IMG/VR virus record: IMGVR_UViG_3300046499_000246
Location: 1 to 21,323 of that record
Origin: a virus
DNA: 21,323 nt
Reading direction: 5' to 3' (one strand)
Made by a program: the position numbers and the translations under genes. How positions within the stretch are numbered: position 1 is the stretch's first letter; each line of letters opens with the position of its first letter. The notes below the pieces were generated by a model. The model saw only the letters and a list, made by a program, of their open reading frames with translations. It did no database searches and was not told the DNA's origin. Below, piece after piece: positions 14,252 through 20,032 of this stretch.

Positions 14252-14270
14252 TTAGGTTAGGCTGCCCTAA
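14252..14270. promoter_or_regulatory. Iron box 2, 17 of 19 positions
   Basis: TTAGGTTAGGCTGCCCTAA matches the same consensus except at positions 13 and 14. Its centre is 41 bp from that of box 1, close to four helical turns, so two dimers would lie on the same face. A TATGTT hexamer at 14285 could be a -10 for a rightward transcript, without a good -35. Confidence 0.7.
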
Positions 14271-14310
14271 CTAACTCCTCTGTGTATGTTACAGCATCGA
14301 CCGGAGGCTG

Positions 14311-14343
14311 TGACCTGCGGTTATGCGGTGTTTCCGCTGGTCA
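14311..14343. repeat. Stem-loop repeat, copy 1 (TGACCTGCGGTTATGC)
   Basis: TGACCTGCGG and CCGCTGGTCA form a 10-bp stem with one mismatch. The first 16 nt are identical to copy 2 at 14567. It lies 41 nt after iron box 2. Confidence 0.65.
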
Positions 14344-14414
14344 GCGGTGCTGACTTTCTGAGGCTGTGTCCCTGTCGACCCTGGCAGCGGTTCGCCTAGC
14401 GGCTGTTTGTGGCT

Positions 14415-14491
14415 CTGCGAGTCCCGCAGGGGTGTGCGGTGGGCACGCTGCAGCGTGCCGAGCGAGTGCGACAGGTGGCACAAACTGTCGC
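14415..14491. repeat. Three consecutive hairpins, one an 18-bp perfect palindrome
   Basis: CTGCG-AGTCC-CGCAG (14415-14429), the perfect palindrome GGCACGCTGCAGCGTGCC (14442-14459), and GCGACAG/CTGTCGC with a 10-nt loop (14468-14491). Spacing between them is 8-12 nt. None has a terminator T tract. Confidence 0.6.
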
Positions 14492-14555
14492 CTAGCTGAC
14501 ACAACGTTCATCAATATTCCCAGCTCAGGGCACATATGAGCCCTTCGAGCCCCTC

Positions 14556-14583
14556 TTGACAGGTGTTGACCTGCGGTTATGCA
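14556..14583 (+). promoter_or_regulatory. Putative sigma70-type promoter
   Basis: A perfect -35 TTGACA (14556-14561) and a TATGCA -10 (14578-14583) are 16 bp apart. The -10 lies inside stem-loop repeat copy 2, so the structure or a protein bound to it would control the promoter. It reads rightward toward the early-type genes. Confidence 0.5.
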
Positions 14584-14598
14584 CGTTTTCCCAGGTCA
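14567..14598. repeat. Stem-loop repeat, copy 2
   Basis: TGACCTG and CAGGTCA form a perfect 7-bp stem, with the same first 16 nt as copy 1 (14311). The loop sequences differ (GCACGTTTTCC against GCGGTGTTTCC) but the outer pairing is kept. Confidence 0.65.
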
Positions 14599-14788
14599 CA
14601 GGCTTGATCGATAGATCGAGCTGTCTCGATAAAGCCATCGAACCTCATCTACGTGTTGGCCGAGTTCTTGCTGGTCAGGGTACAGATGAAAAAAACTTTG
14701 GTGTTCTTGTTGACACGGGACACCATGAAACCTTCTACTTATGGAGCAACACAGCACGGCAGCGAGGTTGGCAGCGCCCCCGAGGGAG

Positions 14789-14813
14789 CGTCGCCCCGAT
14801 TCAACGGGGGACG
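14789..14813. repeat. Stem-loop, 8 bp with one bulge
   Basis: CGTC-G-CCCC pairs with GGGGGACG around GATTCAAC, with the single G bulged. It stands about 38 nt before the 14-bp tandem repeats. Confidence 0.45.
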
Positions 14814-14850
14814 TGTGGAACTCGGATCTAGGGCACTCATCCGCTGGCAG

Positions 14851-14892
14851 GGAAGACGGAGCTAGGAAGACGTAGCAGGGAAGACGGGCCCC
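14851..14892. repeat. Three tandem 14-bp repeats (iteron-like)
   Basis: GGAAGACG recurs at 14851, 14865 and 14879, exactly 14 bp apart, in units GGAAGACGGAGCTA, GGAAGACGTAGCAG and GGAAGACGGGCCCC. Such direct repeats are common in replication origins and operator arrays. No AT-rich unwinding element is next to them. Confidence 0.6.
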
Positions 14893-15071
14893 TTAGTCGC
14901 GATCTGCAGCAGGTGGCGGCTAGGTGTGTGGCTGTCCTTTGAAAACTCCACAGTGTCATACGCAGGGCTGGCATTCAGCCGCGAGCGTTGAGACGTCGCA
15001 GTAGCGACGCGAGAGCCGTCGACTTGTCCGGCTCAAACGTCACTGAACACACGTCGCGAAACGTACGTAGA

Positions 15072-15110
15072 CCCTGCCTCCCAAACTCACTAGTTCACGG
15101 TGAGGCAGGG
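15072..15110. repeat. 9-bp inverted repeat with 21-nt loop
   Basis: CCCTGCCTC and GAGGCAGGG are perfect complements around a loop containing the palindrome ACTAGT. It lies about 165 bp upstream of the first rightward gene and could be an operator or leader hairpin. Confidence 0.55.
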
Positions 15111-15200
15111 GAGAGAGACCGCGCCGCCCGTCCCTCATCGATACGGGTATCAGTCGCACTCGATTCCCTGCCTACGCCGTGTCCGGTGAATAACGGACCT

Positions 15201-15274
15201 GGCCACTACGTGGCCGGTAACGCCCTTGACCTGCTCCAACAGGTCTCGGGCCGAGGGATATGGGAGTCCCGAAC
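15201..15274 (+). promoter_or_regulatory. Leader of the first rightward gene, with a degenerate start motif
   Basis: Hairpins GGCCAC-TAC-GTGGCC (15201-15215) and ACCTG-CTCCAA-CAGGT precede GGGATATGGGAGTCCCGAAC and the ATG at 15275. This line matches the GGGAAAGTGAGTCCCGA line found before 17343 and 18191, with the AAAGTG part changed. The GGGAG may serve as ribosome-binding site. Confidence 0.45.
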
Positions 15275-15877
15275 ATGGCTAAGTCTGACCTGTCGCATGA
15301 CGAGCGTTTGCAGACGATTGGTGAGTCAACCCGCAAGGTTGCTGACCGGATTGTCAAGATGTGGAACCGTGCGACGGATGCGGATAAGGAGGCTGGTGCC
15401 AGGTGGTATGCGGAAGGCGAAGCGTTTATCGATGAGCTGACCGTCCGATCTGGCAAGACTCGCGACCAGGTGGCGGCGGTGGTGGCTCACTTGTCACCGC
15501 GTACGACCTGGCAGCGAAACCTCCTCGGCGCACAGTCGCTGTTGCTGACCGATCAGGCACCAGGTTGCATCGGTGCGAACGTCGACCGGGCACGTAAGGC
15601 TCTGGCGGCTGACCAGCCACTAGGCACGCTCAACGGCCCGAAAACGTCTCGCTTCGCTCGGAATCTCCTGGGTGACCGCGAAGCGGTGACGGTCGATGTG
15701 TGGGCGGCGCGGGTCGCTCTGGGCGCCCGCGACGATGCGGAGCTATTGCTCGGCCGGGTAGGCGTGTACGAGGCGATCGAACACGCGTACCGGGTAGCAG
15801 CTCGCAGGGTGGGCGTGGACCCCGTGACCATGCAAGCAACCACTTGGATCGTGGCGCGTAACGGTCGCGCCGACTAG
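15275..15877 (+). CDS. Putative HhH-GPD-like DNA glycosylase-fold phage protein, 200 aa
   Basis: The ATG at 15275 is preferred over the in-frame ATG at 15260, because the latter lies inside the leader motif. The layout recalls the HhH-GPD superfamily: an N-terminal helical part, HLSPRTTWQRNLLGA, then GPKTSRFARNLLGD at the helix-hairpin-helix position, then VTVDVWAARVALG. Its Asp sits where EndoIII/AlkA-type enzymes have the catalytic Asp (VDxHVxRV). A conserved-looking end is MQATTWIVAR. There is no iron-sulphur Cys cluster. If active it would excise or guard modified bases; it may be a non-catalytic relative. The fold call is my reading of motifs only. Confidence 0.7.
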   Translation: MAKSDLSHDERLQTIGESTRKVADRIVKMWNRATDADKEAGARWYAEGEAFIDELTVRSGKTRDQVAAVVAHLSPRTTWQRNLLGAQSLLLTDQAPGCIGANVDRARKALAADQPLGTLNGPKTSRFARNLLGDREAVTVDVWAARVALGARDDAELLLGRVGVYEAIEHAYRVAARRVGVDPVTMQATTWIVARNGRAD

Positions 15878-15961
15878 CGGAAATGGTTCGTGGGGGCGGT
15901 TCGATTCCGCCCCTCCGCACGCTGCGGCAACTAGGCCGCACGAAGTGAAAGTGAGTCAAGG
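15877..15961 (+). promoter_or_regulatory. Leader with tRNA T-arm-like hairpin and start motif
   Basis: GGGGCGG-TTCGATT-CCGCCCC (15893-15913) has a perfect T-loop. GCGGA (15877) and TCCGC (15914) enclose it like an acceptor. GCGGC/GCCGC follows, then GTGAAAGTGAG (15945-15955), a one-base variant of the start motif, 6 nt before ATG 15962. Confidence 0.6.
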
Positions 15962-16375
15962 ATGAGCCTAGTTAAGGCGATGCTGGCAAGCACTGAGGCC
16001 GAGCGTCAGATGTGGGCGGACATCGAAGTCTGCAAGTTCGCCGCATCTCATCACATGTTCTGCAAGTACAGCGGGCGACTGCTGGACACGCGAACGGTTG
16101 TCGTGGTCGAGATCCTCGAAGGCGGCAAGGTGGCATCCACGATCGTCGCCCACGGTGACGTGTGGGACGACCGGGGCCCGACGGTGACCGCGTGGGCTCT
16201 GGGCAAGGGCTACACGGTCGACGTGACCGACGGTCGGGACCTGGAGCGGTCGCGCAAGTTCTACGTGGCGCAAGAGCGTGCGGTGAAGCGTGCCGCGCAG
16301 GTTGCGAACCTGGCGACCGTGGCCAGCGCCGACGGCGTGGTCATCGCACAGACCCGGCGGGTTGACCTGGTCTAA
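15962..16375 (+). CDS. Hypothetical phage protein, 137 aa
   Basis: I do not recognise the family. The first 45 residues hold Cys and His (EVCKFAASHHMFCKYSG), which could be a small or degenerate metal site. Residues 46-90 are a beta-rich stretch (RTVVVVEI...ASTIVAHGDVW), and the C-terminal third is helical and charged. There is no signal peptide or membrane span. The start is fixed by the motif GTGAAAGTGAG 6 nt upstream. It belongs to the run of small rightward genes with individual leaders. Confidence 0.72.
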   Translation: MSLVKAMLASTEAERQMWADIEVCKFAASHHMFCKYSGRLLDTRTVVVVEILEGGKVASTIVAHGDVWDDRGPTVTAWALGKGYTVDVTDGRDLERSRKFYVAQERAVKRAAQVANLATVASADGVVIAQTRRVDLV

Positions 16376-16459
16376 GTGATCCGACTGTGCAGACTGTCCA
16401 CCACTCCGGTGGTGGGCAGCTCTGGGCAACTCGGCCCACATCGGAAAGTGAGTTCCGAC
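16376..16459 (+). promoter_or_regulatory. Leader: stem-loop plus GGAAAGTGAG
   Basis: Perfect hairpin CCACCAC-TCCG-GTGGTGG (16398-16415), then GGGCAACTCGGCCCAC, then GGAAAGTGAG (16443-16452), 7 nt before ATG 16460. Confidence 0.7.
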
Positions 16460-16885
16460 ATGGCAAGTAAGCAACTGCTGACCCTGGCCGCTGCGATCTC
16501 CGCTGACATGCTGCGGGGCTATGAGCGGTACCTCGAAGAGTGCGACGAGTGGCAGCGGAAGGGCTACCGCCCGCACTACTGCGAGCACGGCACCAACCGC
16601 TGGACGGATTACGACAACATCTGCGGCGGCTGCGAAGAGGGCTACTCGATGCGCGATGGCGTGTTTCGTCGCCGAGAGGCACTAGCTGAGGCGAAGGCGC
16701 AGCTGGCCTCGCCGATCGCCCTTAACACGCTGGTCCGGTACATCGGATCGATGGTGAACGAGCACGGGTTTTATGTCGTGGTCGACTTCGGCCTAGATGG
16801 CCGGTACAAGATCGCCGACGAAGAGTACCCAGAGTTTGTGTTGGCGAACGTGCGCCGCGAGAGCTTGTACGCGGTCAGCAACTAA
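16460..16885 (+). CDS. Hypothetical zinc-ribbon-like phage protein, 141 aa
   Basis: The start at 16460 is set by the leader motif; the frame is open upstream to 16376, which would include the leader. Residues about 40-60 contain HYCEHGT...CGGCEEGYS, a C-x-H...C-x-x-C pattern typical of a small zinc finger. Helices rich in Ala, Arg and Glu follow. The last 50 residues (FYVVVDFGLDGRYKIADEEY) are beta-rich and end before RRESLYAVSN. A nucleic-acid or protein-binding role is possible. The family is not recognised. Confidence 0.75.
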   Translation: MASKQLLTLAAAISADMLRGYERYLEECDEWQRKGYRPHYCEHGTNRWTDYDNICGGCEEGYSMRDGVFRRREALAEAKAQLASPIALNTLVRYIGSMVNEHGFYVVVDFGLDGRYKIADEEYPEFVLANVRRESLYAVSN

Positions 16886-16969
16886 TCGAGTTCGGCTCTT
16901 GGTTGCGGGCCCCCGGTGGGGGCTCGCTTCCTGGGGTAACTCGACCCCTGCACGGAAAGTGAGTGAGAA
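16886..16969 (+). promoter_or_regulatory. Leader: nested double stem plus GGAAAGTGAG
   Basis: Outer pair TCGAGTT (16886-16892) and AACTCGA (16938-16944) encloses the 10-bp stem GCGGGCCCCC/GGGGGCTCGC (16905-16927, one G-U). GGAAAGTGAG (16954-16963) is 6 nt before ATG 16970. Confidence 0.75.
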
Positions 16970-17254
16970 ATGACGGGTTTTTGGGAAGCGATCGATGCAC
17001 AACTAGCCGAACTGAAGTCGGCGCAGGGTGCCGATGACGTGATCCGCATCCTGGGCACGAGCGACGCCCAAGACGGTGCCGCACAAGCGTTCTTCGCTGG
17101 CTCCGGTGGAGACGGCACCGTCAGGGAATCGCTGTACGCGGCTGGCTGGACGAACGTATGGATCGAAGCCAGCTATTACTGGGCGATGCGGGCCCCGGAT
17201 GGCTCAGTGGTCACCTATGTCGAGGGCGACATCTACCGGGGCTCTCGACGGTAA
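16970..17254 (+). CDS. Hypothetical phage protein, 94 aa
   Basis: A small soluble protein: an N-terminal helix (FWEAIDAQLAELKSA), the segment DDVIRILG, a Gly/Ala turn region, and an aromatic C-terminal half (AAGWTNVWIEASYYWAMRAP, then GSVVTYVEGDIYRG) that is probably a beta sheet. No enzyme motif is evident. It is an alpha/beta single-domain protein of unknown role. Start is set by the motif 6 nt upstream. Confidence 0.72.
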   Translation: MTGFWEAIDAQLAELKSAQGADDVIRILGTSDAQDGAAQAFFAGSGGDGTVRESLYAAGWTNVWIEASYYWAMRAPDGSVVTYVEGDIYRGSRR

Positions 17255-17342
17255 CTGGCGTGAGTCGGAGCGTGCCGGGGTTGCTCGGCACGCTGCGGGA
17301 TAGCGCCAGCTATCAACCACACAAGGGAAAGTGAGTCCCGAG
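17255..17342 (+). promoter_or_regulatory. Leader: nested double stem plus GGAAAGTGAG
   Basis: Outer pair CTGGCG (17255-17260)/CGCCAG (17304-17309) encloses AGCGTGCC/GGCACGCT (17269-17294), whose loop GGGGTTGCTC recurs in the 18609 leader. GGAAAGTGAG (17326-17335) is 7 nt before ATG 17343. Confidence 0.75.
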
Positions 17343-18098
17343 ATGTCGGAGAACAACAAGATGCTGGGCAAGATCCGTGCGCTGCTGGCGCTTGCGGAGG
17401 ACCCAGCGGCCACCGGCCCGGAGGCTGAAGCCTTCATGGCGAAGGCTGCCGAGCTGATGGCGAAGTACGGCATCGATCGTGCGCTGTTGGGTGCTCTGCA
17501 CCCGGAGACCGACAAGGTCGGCGACAAGATCGTGGTGGTCCCCGGGCCGTATGCGATGGGGCGGATGCGACTGCTGCACTGCATCGCGGTGGCTCTCGGC
17601 GTTCGCACGCTGCAGCGGCACCGCAACGCGGGGCAGGACCCGGGCACGGTGGAGCTGCACATGTTCGGCATGGAGTCGGACTTGGAACGTGTCGAGATCC
17701 TGTACACGTCGCTGCTGCTGCAGGTGCTGACCGCACAGACGCGAGACGCCGTCAATTCCCCGGCGGCGGCGCGTAGCCCACGTAAGTGGAAGCGGGACTA
17801 CATCGAAGGGTTCGCGACGGTCGTACACAACCGGCTGAAGGACGCCGAGGACCGTGCCCGTCGGGCGGCTGAGCCAGAGGCTCGAGCGAAGACGGGTAAG
17901 TCGATGGAGCTGGTCCTGGTCGACCGCAAGGCGCAGATTGACCGGCGGTTCGCGGCTATCTACCCGAACACCAGGACGACCGGCTCGCGCCGCAAGGTTG
18001 GCTCCGGTTACTTCCGGGGCAACGAGGCGGGACGCCGCGCCGACCTGGGCGGTAGCCGCGTCGGGAGCACGAGCGGGCGCACGGCGCTGGCCCGCTGA
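17343..18098 (+). CDS. DUF2786 domain protein, 251 aa
   Basis: Residues about 7-46 fit the DUF2786 pattern: KIRALLALAEDPAATGPEAE, then AEAFMAKAAELMAKYGID, the helical segment common in actinobacterial and phage proteins. Residues 55-150 form a second conserved-looking domain (RMRLLHCIAVALGV, HMFGMESDLERVEILYTSLL). The last 100 residues are very basic (RKWKRDY, TTGSRRKVGSG, GRTALAR) and probably bind nucleic acid. The ATG at 17343 is preferred to an in-frame GTG inside the motif at 17331. The biochemical role of DUF2786 is not established. Confidence 0.85.
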   Translation: MSENNKMLGKIRALLALAEDPAATGPEAEAFMAKAAELMAKYGIDRALLGALHPETDKVGDKIVVVPGPYAMGRMRLLHCIAVALGVRTLQRHRNAGQDPGTVELHMFGMESDLERVEILYTSLLLQVLTAQTRDAVNSPAAARSPRKWKRDYIEGFATVVHNRLKDAEDRARRAAEPEARAKTGKSMELVLVDRKAQIDRRFAAIYPNTRTTGSRRKVGSGYFRGNEAGRRADLGGSRVGSTSGRTALAR

Positions 18099-18190
18099 GT
18101 CTGCATCGCTAGCGCGCCGACCAGTCGTGTGAGGGCTGGCCGGCGTGCGGGTGGGGCAGGCCCATCTATCGAGGGAAAGTGAGTCCCGAA
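18099..18190 (+). promoter_or_regulatory. Leader: 10-bp stem plus GGAAAGTGAG
   Basis: CGCCGACCAG (18115-18124) pairs with CTGGCCGGCG (18136-18145) with one mismatch. GGAAAGTGAG (18174-18183) and the trailing TCCCGAA lead to GTG 18191. The surrounding 15 nt match the 17343 leader. Confidence 0.7.
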
Positions 18191-18610
18191 GTGAACCGGA
18201 CACAAGAACGCATCCAGTTCCTGACTGACGTGCTGATCACGGCGGTCGAGAACTACGGGTACGGCTGGTTCTCGGTCGACGAGTACGAGCCGGGTGGAGA
18301 CGAACCGGACGGCAAGGCGTATGCGGCCATCACGGACGACTTCGACGACAACAAGCAGCACCGCATCGACCTGGCGGTGATCGCACACGGGTTCGGTGTG
18401 ATCACCGACGCGAAACCAGCAGTCGACCCGAAGCACCCCAACGACGGCGAGGTGCTGCACAACGCCAAGACGGGCCAGCGGCTGTTCGTGTCGGGCCAGA
18501 ACCGCAAGCGGTTGGTGGAGGCTTCACGGCTGAACGACGCTGGCGAGCTTGACGTGATCGACGCACTAGCGGTTGTGGAGTGCGGGCTGTTCGGCGCGGT
18601 GACGTACTGA
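18191..18610 (+). CDS. Hypothetical phage protein, 139 aa
   Basis: The GTG at 18191 is chosen because it lies 7 nt after the start motif, as in the neighbouring genes. Sequence: an N-terminal helix (TQERIQFLTDVLITAVEN), an acidic segment with aromatic residues (GYGWFSVDEYEPGGDE), ITDDFDDNKQHRIDLAVIAHG, and a C-terminal helical DAGELDVIDALAVVECG. It resembles the one-domain acidic early proteins common in actinobacteriophages, but no family is recognised. It is cytosolic, with no metal site. Confidence 0.72.
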   Translation: MNRTQERIQFLTDVLITAVENYGYGWFSVDEYEPGGDEPDGKAYAAITDDFDDNKQHRIDLAVIAHGFGVITDAKPAVDPKHPNDGEVLHNAKTGQRLFVSGQNRKRLVEASRLNDAGELDVIDALAVVECGLFGAVTY

Positions 18611-18691
18611 GTCATGGGGTTGCTCGCCAGCTTCGGCTGGCGGGTTTCCGCGCAACTCAGCGCAACCCATACGGAAAGTGAGTGAGTAGAG
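18609..18691 (+). promoter_or_regulatory. Leader repeat A: hairpin plus GGAAAGTGAG
   Basis: A 74-nt unit (18609-18682), 93 per cent identical to 19428-19501. The stem CTCGCCAGC-TTCG-GCTGGCGGG (18623-18644) has a UUCG tetraloop, and GGTTGC pairs with GCAACC outside it. GGAAAGTGAG is at 18673-18682, 9 nt before ATG 18692. Confidence 0.85.
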
Positions 18692-19423
18692 ATGGACAAC
18701 AAGCCGTTCAACGGTGCAGAGGTCGTGGCCGTGTTCCCCCGGGTGACCGGCGGGCCCGACAAGTGGGTCGTGGCGCAACACCACGAGTTCGAGTATGTGG
18801 CCTTCTGGGCGACCGACATGACCGCACCGACCTGGGGGCAGGGGCACTACTTCCTGCAGGACCGCGAGGCGGCGCTGCGGTGGGCTGCCGAGCAGGCCGG
18901 TTACGTCGGGAGCAAGGAGGAGGACGAGGAGATGCGTCCGCAGGTCGAGGCGGCGGCGCACTTCCTCAACGTCTGCAGCGAGGTGATCGGGTCGCTTCCG
19001 GGCGACTACTCGTGCTACCTGACCTGCTACGAGGCCGAGTCGCTGGCCGAGCTGTACCGAGCCTTCGGCGATGACGGCAAGGCCGACGACGTCATCGAAG
19101 GCCACGCCGAGGGTGACGAGCACGGCGAGAAGCACTGCCGGTGCGAGGAGTGCGTGCCGACGGTCGACTGCCCCGGCTGCCCGTCCGAGCAGGAGATGGC
19201 CGCGAGTCGGGCGGCGTGGACCGCCTTCAACCGAGAGGTCTCCGAGGCCGAGGTCGACTACGTCCGCAAGCGCCCGGGCCCCGGGCCCTGGAACGAGTCG
19301 TGGTTCACCAGCGAGGAGCACAGGGCCCTGCTTGCCCGCAAGCCTCAGATGCTCTACAGCGGCTGCCCGACCTGCAACTACAAGGGTAGGGTGCCCGCTC
19401 CGCAGGGGCTGGTCACCGTCTAG
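18692..19423 (+). CDS. Hypothetical Cys-rich phage protein, 243 aa
   Basis: Three parts can be seen. Residues 1-70 form a compact domain with aromatic residues (HHEFEYVAFWATDM, FLQDREAALRWAAEQAG). Residues 75-150 are acidic and helical (ESLAELYRAFGDDGKADDVIE). Residues 145-243 contain two metal-binding-like clusters, HCRCEECV...CPGC near 150-165 and SGCPTCNYKG near 226-235, flanking a helical linker. The Cys pairs suggest two zinc ribbons and hence nucleic-acid or protein binding. The N-terminal part resembles small phage domains of unknown function. No catalytic motif. Start is set by the motif. Confidence 0.75.
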   Translation: MDNKPFNGAEVVAVFPRVTGGPDKWVVAQHHEFEYVAFWATDMTAPTWGQGHYFLQDREAALRWAAEQAGYVGSKEEDEEMRPQVEAAAHFLNVCSEVIGSLPGDYSCYLTCYEAESLAELYRAFGDDGKADDVIEGHAEGDEHGEKHCRCEECVPTVDCPGCPSEQEMAASRAAWTAFNREVSEAEVDYVRKRPGPGPWNESWFTSEEHRALLARKPQMLYSGCPTCNYKGRVPAPQGLVTV

Positions 19424-19507
19424 CACTGAGTCACATGGTTGCCCGCCAGCTTCGGCTGGCGGGCTTCCGCGCAACTCAGCGCAACCCATACGGAAAGTGA
19501 GACCGAG
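19424..19507 (+). promoter_or_regulatory. Leader repeat B: hairpin plus GGAAAGTGAG
   Basis: The second copy of the 74-nt unit (19428-19501). Its stem CCCGCCAGC-TTCG-GCTGGCGGG (19442-19463) is fully Watson-Crick, where copy A has a T-G wobble. GGAAAGTGAG is at 19492-19501, 6 nt before ATG 19508. Confidence 0.85.
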
Positions 19508-19693
19508 ATGGACACCGAGCTGGAGATGCAGACGCTCGATGACGGCTACGTGTACCTCGCGAAGCGGTTCGAGGGCGTCTACACGCTGGCGGTCACCGGC
19601 AACAACAACGCCGAGACCGAGGTGCGGCTGACGAAGCTGGACCTGCTGCGCCTGATCAAGGGGGCGGCGCAGCTGCTCGCCGAGAGCGAGTGA
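19508..19693 (+). CDS. Hypothetical small protein, 61 aa
   Basis: An acidic protein with a predicted beta-rich first half (DDGYVYLAKRFEGVYTLAV, then AETEVRLTK) and a C-terminal helix DLLRLIKGAAQLLAE. The frame is open further upstream to 19439, but the leader motif places the start at 19508. It is translationally coupled to the next gene (GTGA overlap). Function unknown; a small interaction or inhibitor protein would fit its size. Confidence 0.68.
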   Translation: MDTELEMQTLDDGYVYLAKRFEGVYTLAVTGNNNAETEVRLTKLDLLRLIKGAAQLLAESE

Positions 19694-19935
19694 GCATGCC
19701 GAACAACGAGCCGCCCGTGCGGTACATCCCGCCGCAGGGCCACCAGTACCCACCACCGCCGCCGCAGTACGTGGCGACGACTCGGCAGTACGTCGAGACG
19801 AACCAGCGTGGCCTGCGTGGCTCCCACGCGGCGCTGATCATCTGGGGGTCGATCATCGCGATCCCCGTGCTCATCTGCTTGGTGTGCGGGGTGCTGGCCC
19901 TAATCGGGTCGGCAGCTAGTCCGCCGCAGCACTAA
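19690..19935 (+). CDS. Small membrane protein with proline-rich N-terminus, about 80 aa
   Basis: GTG at 19690 overlaps the previous stop; ATG at 19696 (MPNNEPPVRY) is equally likely. Residues 1-45 are hydrophilic and Pro/Gln/Tyr-rich (PPQGHQYPPPPPQYVATT). Then comes one membrane segment of about 23 residues, ALIIWGSIIAIPVLICLVCG, extended by VLALIGSAAS. No signal-peptidase site is clear. The Cys residues within the span could be lipidated or chance. Phage proteins of this build are often superinfection or membrane-modifying factors; no holin partner is visible here, so that is open. Confidence 0.7.
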   Translation: MSMPNNEPPVRYIPPQGHQYPPPPPQYVATTRQYVETNQRGLRGSHAALIIWGSIIAIPVLICLVCGVLALIGSAASPPQH

Positions 19936-20032
19936 CCCCATCCAGCATGTTCCGTCCCGCGCCGGCCACCCGGTCGGCGTGGGTCGGTGGGTGCTGCCCA
20001 GAAGGGGAAGCACTTGGAAGAGGGAGCAATAG

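Larger units (their letters stand above)
13560..15274. other. 1.7-kb non-coding divergent region, rich in structure
   Basis: No frame here has both a ribosome-binding site and phage-like codon use; the longest (14988-15440) overlaps the first rightward gene on its own strand in another frame. The region lies between the leftward late/tRNA genes and the rightward genes. It contains hairpins, palindromes, iron boxes, G-runs, a promoter candidate and tandem repeats listed separately. AT-rich tracts occur at 13740-13770 (TTATATATA, CAAAAAATA). Functions that fit are early promoter/operator region, replication origin, or a large structured RNA. Confidence 0.7.

Noticed and set aside
14556-14865. 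Short plus-strand frames starting at 14556, 14653 and 14686 (the last beginning MKKTLVFLLTRD).
   Set aside because: No ribosome-binding site, low phage-like codon use, and promoter and hairpin sequence inside them.
13560-15274. attP site or integrase.
   Set aside because: No integrase or excisionase gene and no recognisable host tRNA-like core on this side of the array; nothing supports an attachment site.
17331-18190. GTG codons inside the GGAAAGTGAG motif as real starts of the 17343 and 18191 genes.
   Set aside because: The in-frame relation holds for some genes only; for 15962, 16970 and 19508 the same GTG is out of frame, and for 18692 it meets a stop. The motif is upstream signal, not start.
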